Shown here in pieces: positions 32,976 to 41,246 of a DNA stretch of 64,000 bases; the first letter of the stretch is position 1; every line of letters starts with the position of its first letter. Under the pieces are notes generated by a model. It worked only from the letters and a program-made list of their open reading frames with translations. It made no database searches and was not told where the DNA came from. The position numbers and the translations under genes are program-made. Where the stretch lies: contig NZ_BBIO01000001.1 in the NCBI RefSeq assembly GCF_000739695.1, forward strand, positions 356,029 through 420,028, written 5' to 3'. This DNA comes from Tepidicaulis marinus. Its GTDB lineage: Bacteria; Pseudomonadota; Alphaproteobacteria; Parvibaculales; Parvibaculaceae.

Positions 32976-35231
32976 GTGAGGCAAGCGCTAATATCCGTCT
33001 GCATTTTTCTGCTTGTTGCCGCTATTGATTTTGGCGGCGGCTGGGAAGAATTCGAGCTGTGGTTGCTCGATCAGAGGATGAGCAAGGTCGAGCATCCGGC
33101 AAGCGGCGGGATCGCCGTCGTGCAGATCGATGCAAAAACGCTCAAGGCGATCGAGAAGTGGCCGCTCCCGCGCGATCTTCATGCCCGGCTTGTCGAAAAC
33201 CTGCGCGGCGCAGGGGCAGACCAGATCGCCTTCGATATCGATTTGAGCGGGATGCGCGCGGCGCCGGAAAACCGGATTCTGGCCGAGGCCTTCGCCCGCG
33301 CGCCGGGCGCGATCGTGCTGCCGCTTTTCTTCCAGAAAGAAAGCGCGGGCGATGCGGCGAGCGAGATCGTCGTCACGCGCCCTTTGCCGATGTTTGCCGA
33401 ACATGCCTGGCTTGCCAATGTCAATGTGAAGCCGGAGGTCGATGGGCGCATCCGCCGCGCGTCTTACGGTGTCTGGCTGGATGAGAAATTCTACATGTCC
33501 TTGCCCGCGCTCCTGGCCGGACAGGCCAACCGCAAGGATCTCTTCTTCTACGTCAATTACAGCATTCGCGCCGGAGACATTCCGCGCCTTTCTTACATAG
33601 ACGTGTTGGAGGGGGCATTCGATTCTGCCGCACTGTCCGGTAAGAAAGTCATTGTCGGGGCAACCGCCATCGAGCTCGGTGATCAGCTCACCGTTCCCAA
33701 TTACGGCGTCATGCCGGGCCCGGTCATTCAGGCCATGGCCTATGAAACGATTGCCCAGGATCTCGTCATCCGGCGCACGGGCACGGCCGTCACATTAGCT
33801 GGTCTGGCGCTGATCTGCCTGCTCGGCTGTTTCCTTACGAAACGGGCAGGCTGGGCCGTCGTGCTGGGCGGCGGGTTGGTGTTGATCATCGGACTACAGG
33901 CTGGTGCCTTTGTGCTCTTTAAGAATGCGGCCGTCGGTCTGGATAGCATCGCCTGGTCTTTTGCGGTGGTGTTTCTGGCAGGTAATGCCGTTCTGTCGGA
34001 GCTGCGCAAGCAGCGCCGGCTTATTCAGCGCCAGAAACAGGAAAACGAATACCGCCGTCTGCTCATGACCAGCGTGGTCGAGGACAGTTCGGACGCCATC
34101 ATCATTGCGGGCGCGGACGGGGTGGTGGAAGAAGCCAACCCGCTTGCTGCGCGTATCTTCGGCTTCAACCGGCACGAAGCGGCGGGCGCCCGTCTTGGCG
34201 ATCTTCTGCCGCCCTGCCTGATGGCTTCGATGGATCATTCCGGGGCCTTTCCGCGCGAATTCGTGCTGGAGCATCCCGAACAGCGCGGCGGCCAGGAAGG
34301 TGATCCGATCTGCCTTGAATATTCGATCACCCATTCCTTCGTGCCGGGCGACCCGCGCGACCGGCATATCCTTAACCGCAAAATTGCGACTTATACGTTC
34401 CATGATGTGACTGCGCGGCACCGCGCCGCCCAGGCGATCGAAACGGCGCACCGCCAGGAACGCGAGGCGAGCCGCGCCAAGAGCGAGTTCATTGCCAATA
34501 TGAGCCATGAGCTCAGAACGCCGCTGAACGCCATTATCGGTTTTTCCGAACTCATCGCCCGTGAAACCTTCGGCGCGCTCGGCGATGAGCGCTACAAGCA
34601 ATATGCGCTCGATGTGGCCGCGAGCGGCGGGCACCTTCTGGCGGTGGTGAACGATATTCTCGATATTTCCCGCATCGATTCGGGCAATGTGAGCCTTTGT
34701 GAAGATGAAATGGATCTGCCGGGCGCCATCGATGCGTGCGTGCGCATCGCCCGCTCCTGGCCGCAGGCGCAAGGCGTCTCCATCGAGATCGAACAAGCAG
34801 GCCCTGCCTGTCTTTATGCCGATGCCCGCCTCGTCAAGCAAATGCTGAACAACCTTCTTTCCAATGCCGTCAAATTCGGCGGGAAAAAAGGAGAAGCAGG
34901 GCGGGTTTTGCTGCGCACGGCCCCGGCCCCGGATGGCGGGCTGGACGTGTCGGTTGCCGATAATGGCATGGGCGTGCCGCCCGAAATTGTCGGGCGTCTT
35001 TGCGAGCCGTTTTTTCAGGCCAATGCCACGCTTGCCCGCACCCATGAAGGAACGGGGCTCGGGCTGACGCTCGTGCGCTCCTTCATGGAGCTGCATGGCG
35101 GGCAGGTGCGTATCGACAGCATTCCAGGCAGCGGCACCTGCGTGACCCTTGCCTTCCCCGCCTCCCGCGTCCTGGCGCCGGGCGCGGGCGGGAAAGAGGC
35201 AAAGGGCGGTTCGATCAACCGCGTCGGATGA
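32976..35231 (+). CDS. CHASE2-PAS sensor histidine kinase
   Basis: The 751-residue product is read from GTG 32976, with GGGGA 5 nt upstream; a GTG at 32958 is in frame but its ribosome site would lie inside the terminator stem. One N-terminal helix is followed by an extracytoplasmic CHASE2 domain (about 20-270, with IAVVQIDAKTLKAI, WPLPRDLHARLV and FDIDLSG). Three membrane helices (about 275-350), a PAS domain (about 365-480, DAIIIAGADGVVEEANPLA), HisKA with His511 (SHELRTPLNAIIGFSE) and HATPase (NLLSNAVKFGG, GTGLGLTLVRS) complete it. CHASE2 senses unknown periplasmic cues. Position behind a secreted FecR protein suggests that protein, or what it binds, as the signal. No response regulator is adjacent. 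Confidence 0.9.
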   Translation: MRQALISVCIFLLVAAIDFGGGWEEFELWLLDQRMSKVEHPASGGIAVVQIDAKTLKAIEKWPLPRDLHARLVENLRGAGADQIAFDIDLSGMRAAPENRILAEAFARAPGAIVLPLFFQKESAGDAASEIVVTRPLPMFAEHAWLANVNVKPEVDGRIRRASYGVWLDEKFYMSLPALLAGQANRKDLFFYVNYSIRAGDIPRLSYIDVLEGAFDSAALSGKKVIVGATAIELGDQLTVPNYGVMPGPVIQAMAYETIAQDLVIRRTGTAVTLAGLALICLLGCFLTKRAGWAVVLGGGLVLIIGLQAGAFVLFKNAAVGLDSIAWSFAVVFLAGNAVLSELRKQRRLIQRQKQENEYRRLLMTSVVEDSSDAIIIAGADGVVEEANPLAARIFGFNRHEAAGARLGDLLPPCLMASMDHSGAFPREFVLEHPEQRGGQEGDPICLEYSITHSFVPGDPRDRHILNRKIATYTFHDVTARHRAAQAIETAHRQEREASRAKSEFIANMSHELRTPLNAIIGFSELIARETFGALGDERYKQYALDVAASGGHLLAVVNDILDISRIDSGNVSLCEDEMDLPGAIDACVRIARSWPQAQGVSIEIEQAGPACLYADARLVKQMLNNLLSNAVKFGGKKGEAGRVLLRTAPAPDGGLDVSVADNGMGVPPEIVGRLCEPFFQANATLARTHEGTGLGLTLVRSFMELHGGQVRIDSIPGSGTCVTLAFPASRVLAPGAGGKEAKGGSINRVG

Positions 35232-35337
35232 GGCCCGGTGCGCCTCTTTCTGCTCTTCCCGTGGAATCTTTCTGGCGGCGCGCTTTGCCGCCTTGCTATA
35301 CTTCCCCTGGCCTTTAAGGCCGGTATGAGGGGGATGA

Positions 35338-36108
35338 ATGGTCTATTTTCTGGGCGCAATGTCTCTGGCGCTGGCCGCAGCCGCTATGTTCGCGCTGCGT
35401 TATGGGCTGCGGGAGCGGCGGCGGCGCAAGGGCCGGCCCTTTTTCGACAGCCATCCCGTCAAACCCCTCGCGCTGGAAAAGCTCGATCCTATTTTCACCG
35501 TCACCGGGCACGGCCCTTCGCTGGAATCGGAAGTGCTGCTGGTCGGCGATGTCGGCTCTTATGCCTCCACGTCAACCACAGAGGCGTGGATACTGGGCGC
35601 GCTTGCCAAGAAAGCTTCCTGCATTTTCGAATTCGGCACTTGCACCGGGCGCACCACTTACATTTTCGCGCGCAACGCGCCGGAAGACGCGCGCATCGGC
35701 ACGATCACGCTCGGCCCCGATGATGTGGAAACCTACAAGGCAGGCGCCGAGGACCCGGAAGGCTGGACGAAGGAAGCCATCGCGGAATCCCAATATACCG
35801 ACTTTCTTTATACCGGCACGCCCGTCGCCGCGAAGGTCACGCAGATTTTCGGCGACAGCAAAGCCTTCGACGAAACGCCGTGGCTTGGTCAGTGCGATCT
35901 CATCTTCGTCGACGGCGCCCATGCCTATAGCTATGTGAAAAGCGATACGGAAAAAGCGCTGCGCATGATCCGGCCGGGCGGCGTCATCGTCTGGCACGAT
36001 TTCTCGCCCGCCTGTCCCGGCGTCTGGAAATATCTGGGAGAGCTTGCCGCAACCCATCCTATCGGCCATATCGCCGGCACCCGCCTCGCGGTCATGCGGG
36101 CGGTCTGA
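35338..36108 (+). CDS. Membrane-anchored class I SAM methyltransferase (Methyltransf_24 type)
   Basis: The 256-residue product has an N-terminal membrane helix (about 4-24) and a basic stop-transfer (RERRRRKGR). A Rossmann-like methyltransferase domain follows. FEFGTCTGRTTYIFA (about 98-112) is the SAM-binding motif I, CDLIFVDGAHAYSYVKSD (about 187-204) matches motif IV of the Methyltransf_24 family, and RPGGVIVWHDF follows. The substrate is unknown; relatives act on sugars or antibiotics. GAGGGGGA precedes the ATG. It is 106 bp after the CHASE2 kinase gene and may be read with it, though no signal proves this. Confidence 0.78.
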   Translation: MVYFLGAMSLALAAAAMFALRYGLRERRRRKGRPFFDSHPVKPLALEKLDPIFTVTGHGPSLESEVLLVGDVGSYASTSTTEAWILGALAKKASCIFEFGTCTGRTTYIFARNAPEDARIGTITLGPDDVETYKAGAEDPEGWTKEAIAESQYTDFLYTGTPVAAKVTQIFGDSKAFDETPWLGQCDLIFVDGAHAYSYVKSDTEKALRMIRPGGVIVWHDFSPACPGVWKYLGELAATHPIGHIAGTRLAVMRAV

Positions 36109-36151
36109 CGCGGGCGCTTATTGCGGCTGTGGTCGATGGCTATTTGGGAAA

Positions 36152-36228
<77 letters not shown>

Positions 36229-36487
36229 CGCGTCCCGCCAGGGCGGGAAGGGGTCCGGCAGGCGCAGGGCACCTTGTGGACGCGGCGCACCATAACCGAA
36301 GGGCGCGGGGCTGGCAATCGGCGATGATTTGCCGGCGGGGTGCGGTTTCGGGGCGAATCACCTCCCGCCCGCCAGGTTCCGGACCCCCCTTAAAACCCGC
36401 AGAAAAGAGCCCTTCGATCAATTCCTTGCCAAGGGGGATTAACGGGAGGGCGCTGGGGCGTTATACCTATCTCCCGAGGGAGTTCTG

Positions 36488-37036
36488 ATGGTTCAGGCGT
36501 TGCAGCTCAAACCGCTCGAATTGTATGTCGATCCGGTAGCCAAGCCGGTCGATACGCGCCTTGGCGCGCTCATGTCCTATTGGCGCGCCAAGCGCCAGGG
36601 CACCGCGGCCCTGCCCACAAGAGGCGACATCCGCCCGGGCGAGCTCATTTCCCATCTGCCCTCGCTGATCATGCTCGATGTGGAAGAGACGACGGAAAAG
36701 ACGCCGGACTTTGCCGTGCGCCTTTCCGGCACTGCGCTCGATGATCTCTTCGGCGGCAATTATATGGGCCGCAAGCTTGAAGAGATTCTGCCGCCCAAAC
36801 GCGCCTGGCTCGCCCGCGCCGCGCTCGGCCTTGTCGTGGAGCACCGCCGCCCCATGCGCTTTTTCGGGCGGCTGGAATTTCCCTCCGAGCCCGGCAACAA
36901 GATCATGATCGAAGCGCTTGCCCTGCCGCTCAGCCGGCCGGACGGGCAAGTGCATATGATCCTCGGTGAGATCGTGCAATTGCGCGCCGCCGCTATTTCC
37001 TCTTTCCCCGAGCTTTGCCGCCCCGCCGCCGACTAA
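36488..37036 (+). CDS. Single-PAS-domain protein (PAS_5 type)
   Basis: The 182-residue soluble protein shows the PAS_5 pattern: MSYWRAKRQGTAALPTRGDI near 29-48, then LPSLIMLDVE, FAVRLSGTALDDLFGGNYMG (about 75-94) and a closing strand region (ALALPLSRPDGQVHMILGEI). There is no output domain or membrane helix. It resembles the protein at 24244-24891 in architecture but is shorter and divergent in sequence. CCGAGGGAG precedes the ATG. Function is unknown; a sensor or adaptor role is likely. Confidence 0.7.
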   Translation: MVQALQLKPLELYVDPVAKPVDTRLGALMSYWRAKRQGTAALPTRGDIRPGELISHLPSLIMLDVEETTEKTPDFAVRLSGTALDDLFGGNYMGRKLEEILPPKRAWLARAALGLVVEHRRPMRFFGRLEFPSEPGNKIMIEALALPLSRPDGQVHMILGEIVQLRAAAISSFPELCRPAAD

Positions 37037-37054
37037 ATTGCCGACTGAGGCCGC

Positions 37055-38137
37055 TTAAAATCCTTCCCGTTTGATCTCGACGCCCTCCTTGGCGAGCATT
37101 TCATGCAGCCGCTCGAAATCGGGCGCGGTCTCGGGAAAGCAGATGCCCGCCGGCAGCGCTTCTTTGCCGCCAAGGCCGAGCACCCGTTCAAGCTGCAGCA
37201 AAACCCCGAGCGCGGTCAGATGCACCTGGCCTTGCGGGTCGAGCAGGCCGAGGCGCCGTTTGACGGGCTTACCGTCCTTGCCGCTCCCTTCCGCCTCGAT
37301 CACCACTTCATGGCGCGCGCCGGGGCCGGGATTGTGCACGAGGCTGCGCCGCGTTTCGCGCGGGATCAGCTTCCAGATGCGCGAGCGCAGCAAAAACATC
37401 GACAGGAAATTGTTGACCGGGCTGTCGACGGCAAGGCGCACGGTGGCGGAGGCCGCCCCGCTTGCCAGCGGCAGCGTCAGTACATCGGGCATGTTGACCC
37501 GGTAGGCCTTGGCTTTCTTGCCGCTTGGAAAGCGCAGCTTGTAAGGATCGGTCATGGGCAGCACTTCCTGCCAGGCATTCCCGAGACGCTGAATGAAGGG
37601 CGCGTCGATGCCATCAACGGCGGTGGCCGAATCCGGCCCGCCCCGGTCCTTGCCGTAAAAGAGGATCGACATGTCGAGGCGGGTAACCGCGCTCATATCC
37701 GCCGCCGTCTCCCGCGCCAGCATGGCCGGAATGCCCGCCATCCAGTTGCTGGAAAAGAGCACGGGTTTTTTGGGCGCGCGCTGCGCGGTGAAGATCATGG
37801 CCCGTATGAGCTCGTCCCCCGCCCTTGCGATTTCGATAAGGCCCGCGCCATTTGAAATCGCATAATCGAGCAGCCGGTTGGAGCTGTCGTGAACGGCGGC
37901 GATGACGGCGCTGGGCACCTCCTGCCCCGCAAGAAGCGGCTGCTTGCCCGAAAGATCGAGCGCCACGGGTGCCGCATTGCCAAGCTCTTCGGCGAGGGCA
38001 CGGCCTTTTTCAGGATGCCGCCCGCCGAGCAGGATGCGGATGCCCGGGTGATAGGCGCGGATCAGCCGCGCGATGTCGCTGCCCACCACGCCGTAGCCGC
38101 CGGCAATCAGGACAGATGGTGAAAGATTTTCCGGCAT
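37055..38137 (-). CDS. Saccharopine-dehydrogenase-like NAD(P)-dependent protein
   Basis: The 360-residue protein starts with a dinucleotide-binding fingerprint (VLIAGGYGVVGSDIARLI, about 9-26) followed by the Arg of LLGGRHPEKG that favours NADP. The overall pattern fits the saccharopine dehydrogenase NADP-binding superfamily, which includes trans-acting enoyl reductases and carotenoid or lipid reductases. The reaction is not predictable. A strong GAGGGAGGAG precedes the ATG. It is divergent from a TetR gene, with two matching palindromes between them, so it is very probably the repressor's target. Confidence 0.75.
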   Translation of the reverse strand: MPENLSPSVLIAGGYGVVGSDIARLIRAYHPGIRILLGGRHPEKGRALAEELGNAAPVALDLSGKQPLLAGQEVPSAVIAAVHDSSNRLLDYAISNGAGLIEIARAGDELIRAMIFTAQRAPKKPVLFSSNWMAGIPAMLARETAADMSAVTRLDMSILFYGKDRGGPDSATAVDGIDAPFIQRLGNAWQEVLPMTDPYKLRFPSGKKAKAYRVNMPDVLTLPLASGAASATVRLAVDSPVNNFLSMFLLRSRIWKLIPRETRRSLVHNPGPGARHEVVIEAEGSGKDGKPVKRRLGLLDPQGQVHLTALGVLLQLERVLGLGGKEALPAGICFPETAPDFERLHEMLAKEGVEIKREGF

Positions 38138-38169
38138 GAGGCTCCTCCCTCGGAAAAAATGCTGTAAGG

Positions 38170-38182
38170 TGGTCAGTGACCA
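38170..38182. promoter_or_regulatory. TetR operator, copy 1
   Basis: TGGTCAGTGACCA is a perfect 6-bp inverted repeat about a central base. It shares its arms exactly with the copy at 38198-38210, with centres 28 bp apart. It lies 33 bp upstream of the dehydrogenase-like start. Confidence 0.75.
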
Positions 38183-38195
38183 GTCTTGGCATAAT

Positions 38196-38212
38196 ATTGG
38201 TCATTGACCAAT
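38196..38212. promoter_or_regulatory. TetR operator, copy 2
   Basis: ATTGGTCATTGACCAAT is a perfect 17-bp palindrome whose core TGGTCA-N-TGACCA is the same as copy 1. It lies between the divergent dehydrogenase-like and tetR genes, next to a CATAAT that could be a -10 element. Confidence 0.8.
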
Positions 38213-38274
38213 AAATTACAAGTGCAGCCCGTGCGTGCGCCCGCAAGGCCGCGCGCGGGGCGAACGAGGCAGAG

Positions 38275-38946
38275 ATGGCGGAACGAAAAAGCGCAGCCAA
38301 AAGTGGCGCGGCGCTTGCCGAAAAGGACCGGGAAAGCCCCGCTTTGCGCGCGAAGCAAGGGGCCACGCGCCAGCAAAAGCGGGCGGAAACCGAAGCGCGC
38401 ATTCTCGATGCCGCGCATCTTCTATTGAAGGAAGACCGGCTGGCGGCGTTCTCATTGCGCGGGCTTGCTGCCCGCCTCGACATGCGCCTCAGTCATTTGC
38501 AGCACTATTTTCCTCATGCCTCGGACCTTCTGGCGCGGCTTTTCGAGCGTTTTATCGAGCATGATTCCGGCGTCTTTCTGCAGCATTTCGAGGAAGCCTC
38601 CGGCCCGCCGGAGCAGAAACTGCAAAAGGCGCTCGCCCGGCTTCTGGAAGATGAGGCTTATCTTGATAGCTGCGATCTCTTCATGTCGGAAATGGCGGCC
38701 CTGGCCCGCGAGGATGCGCGCATCGCCCGCTCGCTGGAGCGATATTACGCCGAGTACCGCAAAGGGGCGGCGGACCTGCTCGCCCGGCTCAACGCCGATC
38801 TGCCGCCGAAAAAACGCGCGGAGCGGGCCGCCCTCGTCGTCTCGCTGATCGAAGGCGCCCTCCATTTGCGCCATCCCCTGGCTGAAGGCGGCGGGCTCAA
38901 TGCCAAGGCGCTGGCCGGGGCGATTTGCGCGCTCGCCCGCATGTAA
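38275..38946 (+). CDS. TetR-family transcriptional regulator
   Basis: The 223-residue protein has a basic N-terminal extension of about 35 residues and then the TetR helix-turn-helix (about 38-80): RILDAAHLLLKEDRLAAFSLRGLAARLDMRLSHLQHYFPH (given as key parts RILDAAHLLL, LRGLAARLDM and LQHYFPH). A helical ligand-binding domain follows. It is divergent from the dehydrogenase-like gene and separated by 137 bp containing two identical-core palindromes. Autoregulation and repression of that neighbour, relieved by a small-molecule ligand, is the natural reading. GAGG precedes the ATG. Confidence 0.88.
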   Translation: MAERKSAAKSGAALAEKDRESPALRAKQGATRQQKRAETEARILDAAHLLLKEDRLAAFSLRGLAARLDMRLSHLQHYFPHASDLLARLFERFIEHDSGVFLQHFEEASGPPEQKLQKALARLLEDEAYLDSCDLFMSEMAALAREDARIARSLERYYAEYRKGAADLLARLNADLPPKKRAERAALVVSLIEGALHLRHPLAEGGGLNAKALAGAICALARM

Positions 38947-39008
38947 GCCTGGCTTAAGTTCCCTGCACCGCTGCGTCTTTTCCGCCCCGAAAATTTTCTC
39001 CAGATTCA

Positions 39009-39035
39009 TATTGATAGGCATTCTCATTTTCAATA
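39009..39035 (+). promoter_or_regulatory. Fur box upstream of the TonB-dependent receptor
   Basis: The stretch TATTGATAGGCATTCTCATT continuing TTCAATA closely matches Fur-controlled receptor promoters (TTGATAATNATTCTCATT-type). It lies about 40 bp before the receptor start, where iron-loaded Fur would block transcription. Confidence 0.75.
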
Positions 39036-39075
39036 AGGTCCGGCAACTTTAACGGGCCAATTTGAGGGGATGCAA

Positions 39076-41163
39076 ATGGTCAAGCACATGAACAAGTCCA
39101 AGGCGGCTCTCGTCGCCACCCGCGCCGGCCTTTGGGCGGCGCCCGCCGCGCTCGCTTTGACGCTCGCCGCGCTGCCGGCATTTGCGGAGCAAGAAAATGC
39201 GGGCGAGATCGTCGTCACCGCCACCCGCGCGGCAACGCCGGTTTCCGAGCTCACCCGCTCCGTCACGGTGGTGGATGAGGAAACGGTCGAGCGGGAAGCC
39301 AAGATCAACCGCAATCTCGGCGATATTCTCTCCAATACGACGCCCGGTTTTGCGACCTCTTCGGAGGCGCTGTCCAATTTCGGCCAGACCCTGCGCGGGC
39401 GCGATTTCCTGACGCTGATCGACGGGGTGCCGCAATCGACGCCGCTGCGCGGCGCCAGCCGGGACCTCAACACGATCGACCCGGATGCCATCGAGCGCAT
39501 TGAAATCGTGCGCGGCGGCACCGCCGCTTACGGTTTCGGCGCGACGGGCGGTCTTGTGAATATCATCACGAAGCGGCCCGAAGACGGCGCGCTGAAAGCC
39601 AAGTCGGAAGTCGGCATCCGCTTTTCGACCGACCATCCGAGCGATTCCATGCAATATCAGACGACGCATTCGCTCTCGGGCCGCGAAGGCGAGATCGACT
39701 TCCTGGCCGCAGGCACTTTCGTCAGCCGCAACAGCATCTTCGATGGGGACGGCGACCGCATTCCCCCGGATTCGCTCGGTGTACAAGGCGGCTTTGCCGA
39801 TACCGACGAATGGAACTTTCTCGGTAAGCTCGACTTCGAGCCCGACGCCAATCAGCGCTTCGAGCTTTCGGCGAACTATTTCGAGTTCCTGCAGGACACC
39901 GAATATACGTTCGGCCTCGGCAACCCGGCTGCCGGCATCAAGACGCCCGCCGTCAAGGGCAGCCCGAATGTGGAAGAGCCGGGCACCGAAAACCTGATGA
40001 TCAACGGCGAATATACCCATAGTGCCGTGCTCGGCTCCGAGCTTGCCGCGCAGGTCTATTACGGTGACATCACCTCCCGCTTCGGCAAGTTCCCCGGCTT
40101 TGCGCAAACCGAAGTCCAGTCGGAAAAATGGGGCGGGCGGCTAACCATGCAAACGCCGTTCGAAGTTGCCGGCACCGATATGAAGCTGCTGTGGGGCGCC
40201 GACTATCTGCGCGATGAAACCGTGCAGGCGGGCATCGACGGGCCGACCATCGTGCCCGTCATGGAGCAGAACGCCATTGCCGGTTTCGCCGAGCTTGAAA
40301 TTCCGGTGGGCGAGTGGGGCCTTGTGCGCGGCGGTGTGCGTTATGAAGACATCACCGTCGATATCGACAGCGTGACGAACCGGCCGGGCCGTTTCGTGCA
40401 GGGCGGGGAAATCTCGCTGCAGGAAGCGCTCTTCAATCTCAATGGTGTCGTCTATCTCTCCGAGCGCTCGGAACTTTATGGCGGCTTCTCGCAGGGCTTC
40501 TCCGTTGCCGATCTCGGCCGCGTCATTCGCGACAGCACGACCATCAACAATGCCAGCGAGGTTGCCTCCGAAGCTCAGCTTGTCGACAATTACGAGCTTG
40601 GCCTGCGCACCGCCAATGACTGGGCGGACGGGTCGGTCGCCGTCTTCTTCTCCGAATCGGAAAAAGGTACGACCTATTCCACGACCAATTTGAACCTCGT
40701 CAAAGCGCCTGAGGAAATCTGGGGCATCGAGGCCGCGCTCAATGTGACGCCCGCCCCGCGCTGGAAGCTCGGCGGCACCGCCACCTGGATGGACGGTCAT
40801 GTCGATCTCGACAGCAACGGCTCTTACGAAGAAGATCTCGACAATACCCGCATTCCGCCGCTGAAATTGACGGCCTATGTGGATTACGAGGTAACCGAGT
40901 GGTGGAACGCCCGCCTTCAGGCCCTGCATTCAGGACACCGCGAGCCCTTCACCACAGGCGCCTATCGGGGCGACAGCGATGTCTACACGCTGGTCGATCT
41001 CTACAGCTCTTTCGATGTCGGCCCCGGCCGCCTCGAGCTTGGCGTGGATAATCTCTTCAATGAGGATTATTTCCCCGTGGTCAATGCGGCCTTCAATGTC
41101 GCTTATGCCTACAATAAAGGTCCTGGGCGCATGGCGAGCCTGACCTACTCGATCGAATGGTAA
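39076..41163 (+). CDS. TonB-dependent outer-membrane receptor (siderophore/iron type)
   Basis: The product is 695 residues from the ATG at 39076, chosen because GAGGGG lies 6 nt upstream; the ATG at 39070 abuts that site. A signal peptide (cut near PAFAEQ, about 38) is followed by a plug domain with EIVVTATR, LRGRDFLTLIDGVPQ, RIEIVRGGTAAYGFGATGG and VNIITKRP. A 22-strand barrel then ends in an aromatic residue (TYSIEW). The VNIITKRP motif and Fur box indicate ferric-siderophore uptake powered by TonB-ExbB-ExbD, which are encoded elsewhere. A PepSY protein gene follows, as is common for such receptors. Confidence 0.92.
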   Translation: MVKHMNKSKAALVATRAGLWAAPAALALTLAALPAFAEQENAGEIVVTATRAATPVSELTRSVTVVDEETVEREAKINRNLGDILSNTTPGFATSSEALSNFGQTLRGRDFLTLIDGVPQSTPLRGASRDLNTIDPDAIERIEIVRGGTAAYGFGATGGLVNIITKRPEDGALKAKSEVGIRFSTDHPSDSMQYQTTHSLSGREGEIDFLAAGTFVSRNSIFDGDGDRIPPDSLGVQGGFADTDEWNFLGKLDFEPDANQRFELSANYFEFLQDTEYTFGLGNPAAGIKTPAVKGSPNVEEPGTENLMINGEYTHSAVLGSELAAQVYYGDITSRFGKFPGFAQTEVQSEKWGGRLTMQTPFEVAGTDMKLLWGADYLRDETVQAGIDGPTIVPVMEQNAIAGFAELEIPVGEWGLVRGGVRYEDITVDIDSVTNRPGRFVQGGEISLQEALFNLNGVVYLSERSELYGGFSQGFSVADLGRVIRDSTTINNASEVASEAQLVDNYELGLRTANDWADGSVAVFFSESEKGTTYSTTNLNLVKAPEEIWGIEAALNVTPAPRWKLGGTATWMDGHVDLDSNGSYEEDLDNTRIPPLKLTAYVDYEVTEWWNARLQALHSGHREPFTTGAYRGDSDVYTLVDLYSSFDVGPGRLELGVDNLFNEDYFPVVNAAFNVAYAYNKGPGRMASLTYSIEW

Positions 41164-41188
41164 GTTCCTCGCAGGAACAGGCCTGACC

Positions 41189-41233
41189 GGGAGCCGGCCT
41201 TCTTTCAAAGAAGTGCCGGCTCCCTTCTGTCTT
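41189..41233 (+). terminator. Hairpin between the TonB receptor and PepSY genes
   Basis: GGGAGCCGGC and GCCGGCTCCC (41215-41224) pair perfectly, and an inner TTCTTT/AAAGAA extends the stem. It is followed by TTCTGTCTTT. It may terminate most receptor transcripts, leaving reduced read-through to the PepSY gene. Confidence 0.65.
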
Positions 41234-41246
41234 TCGGAGAATAGCC

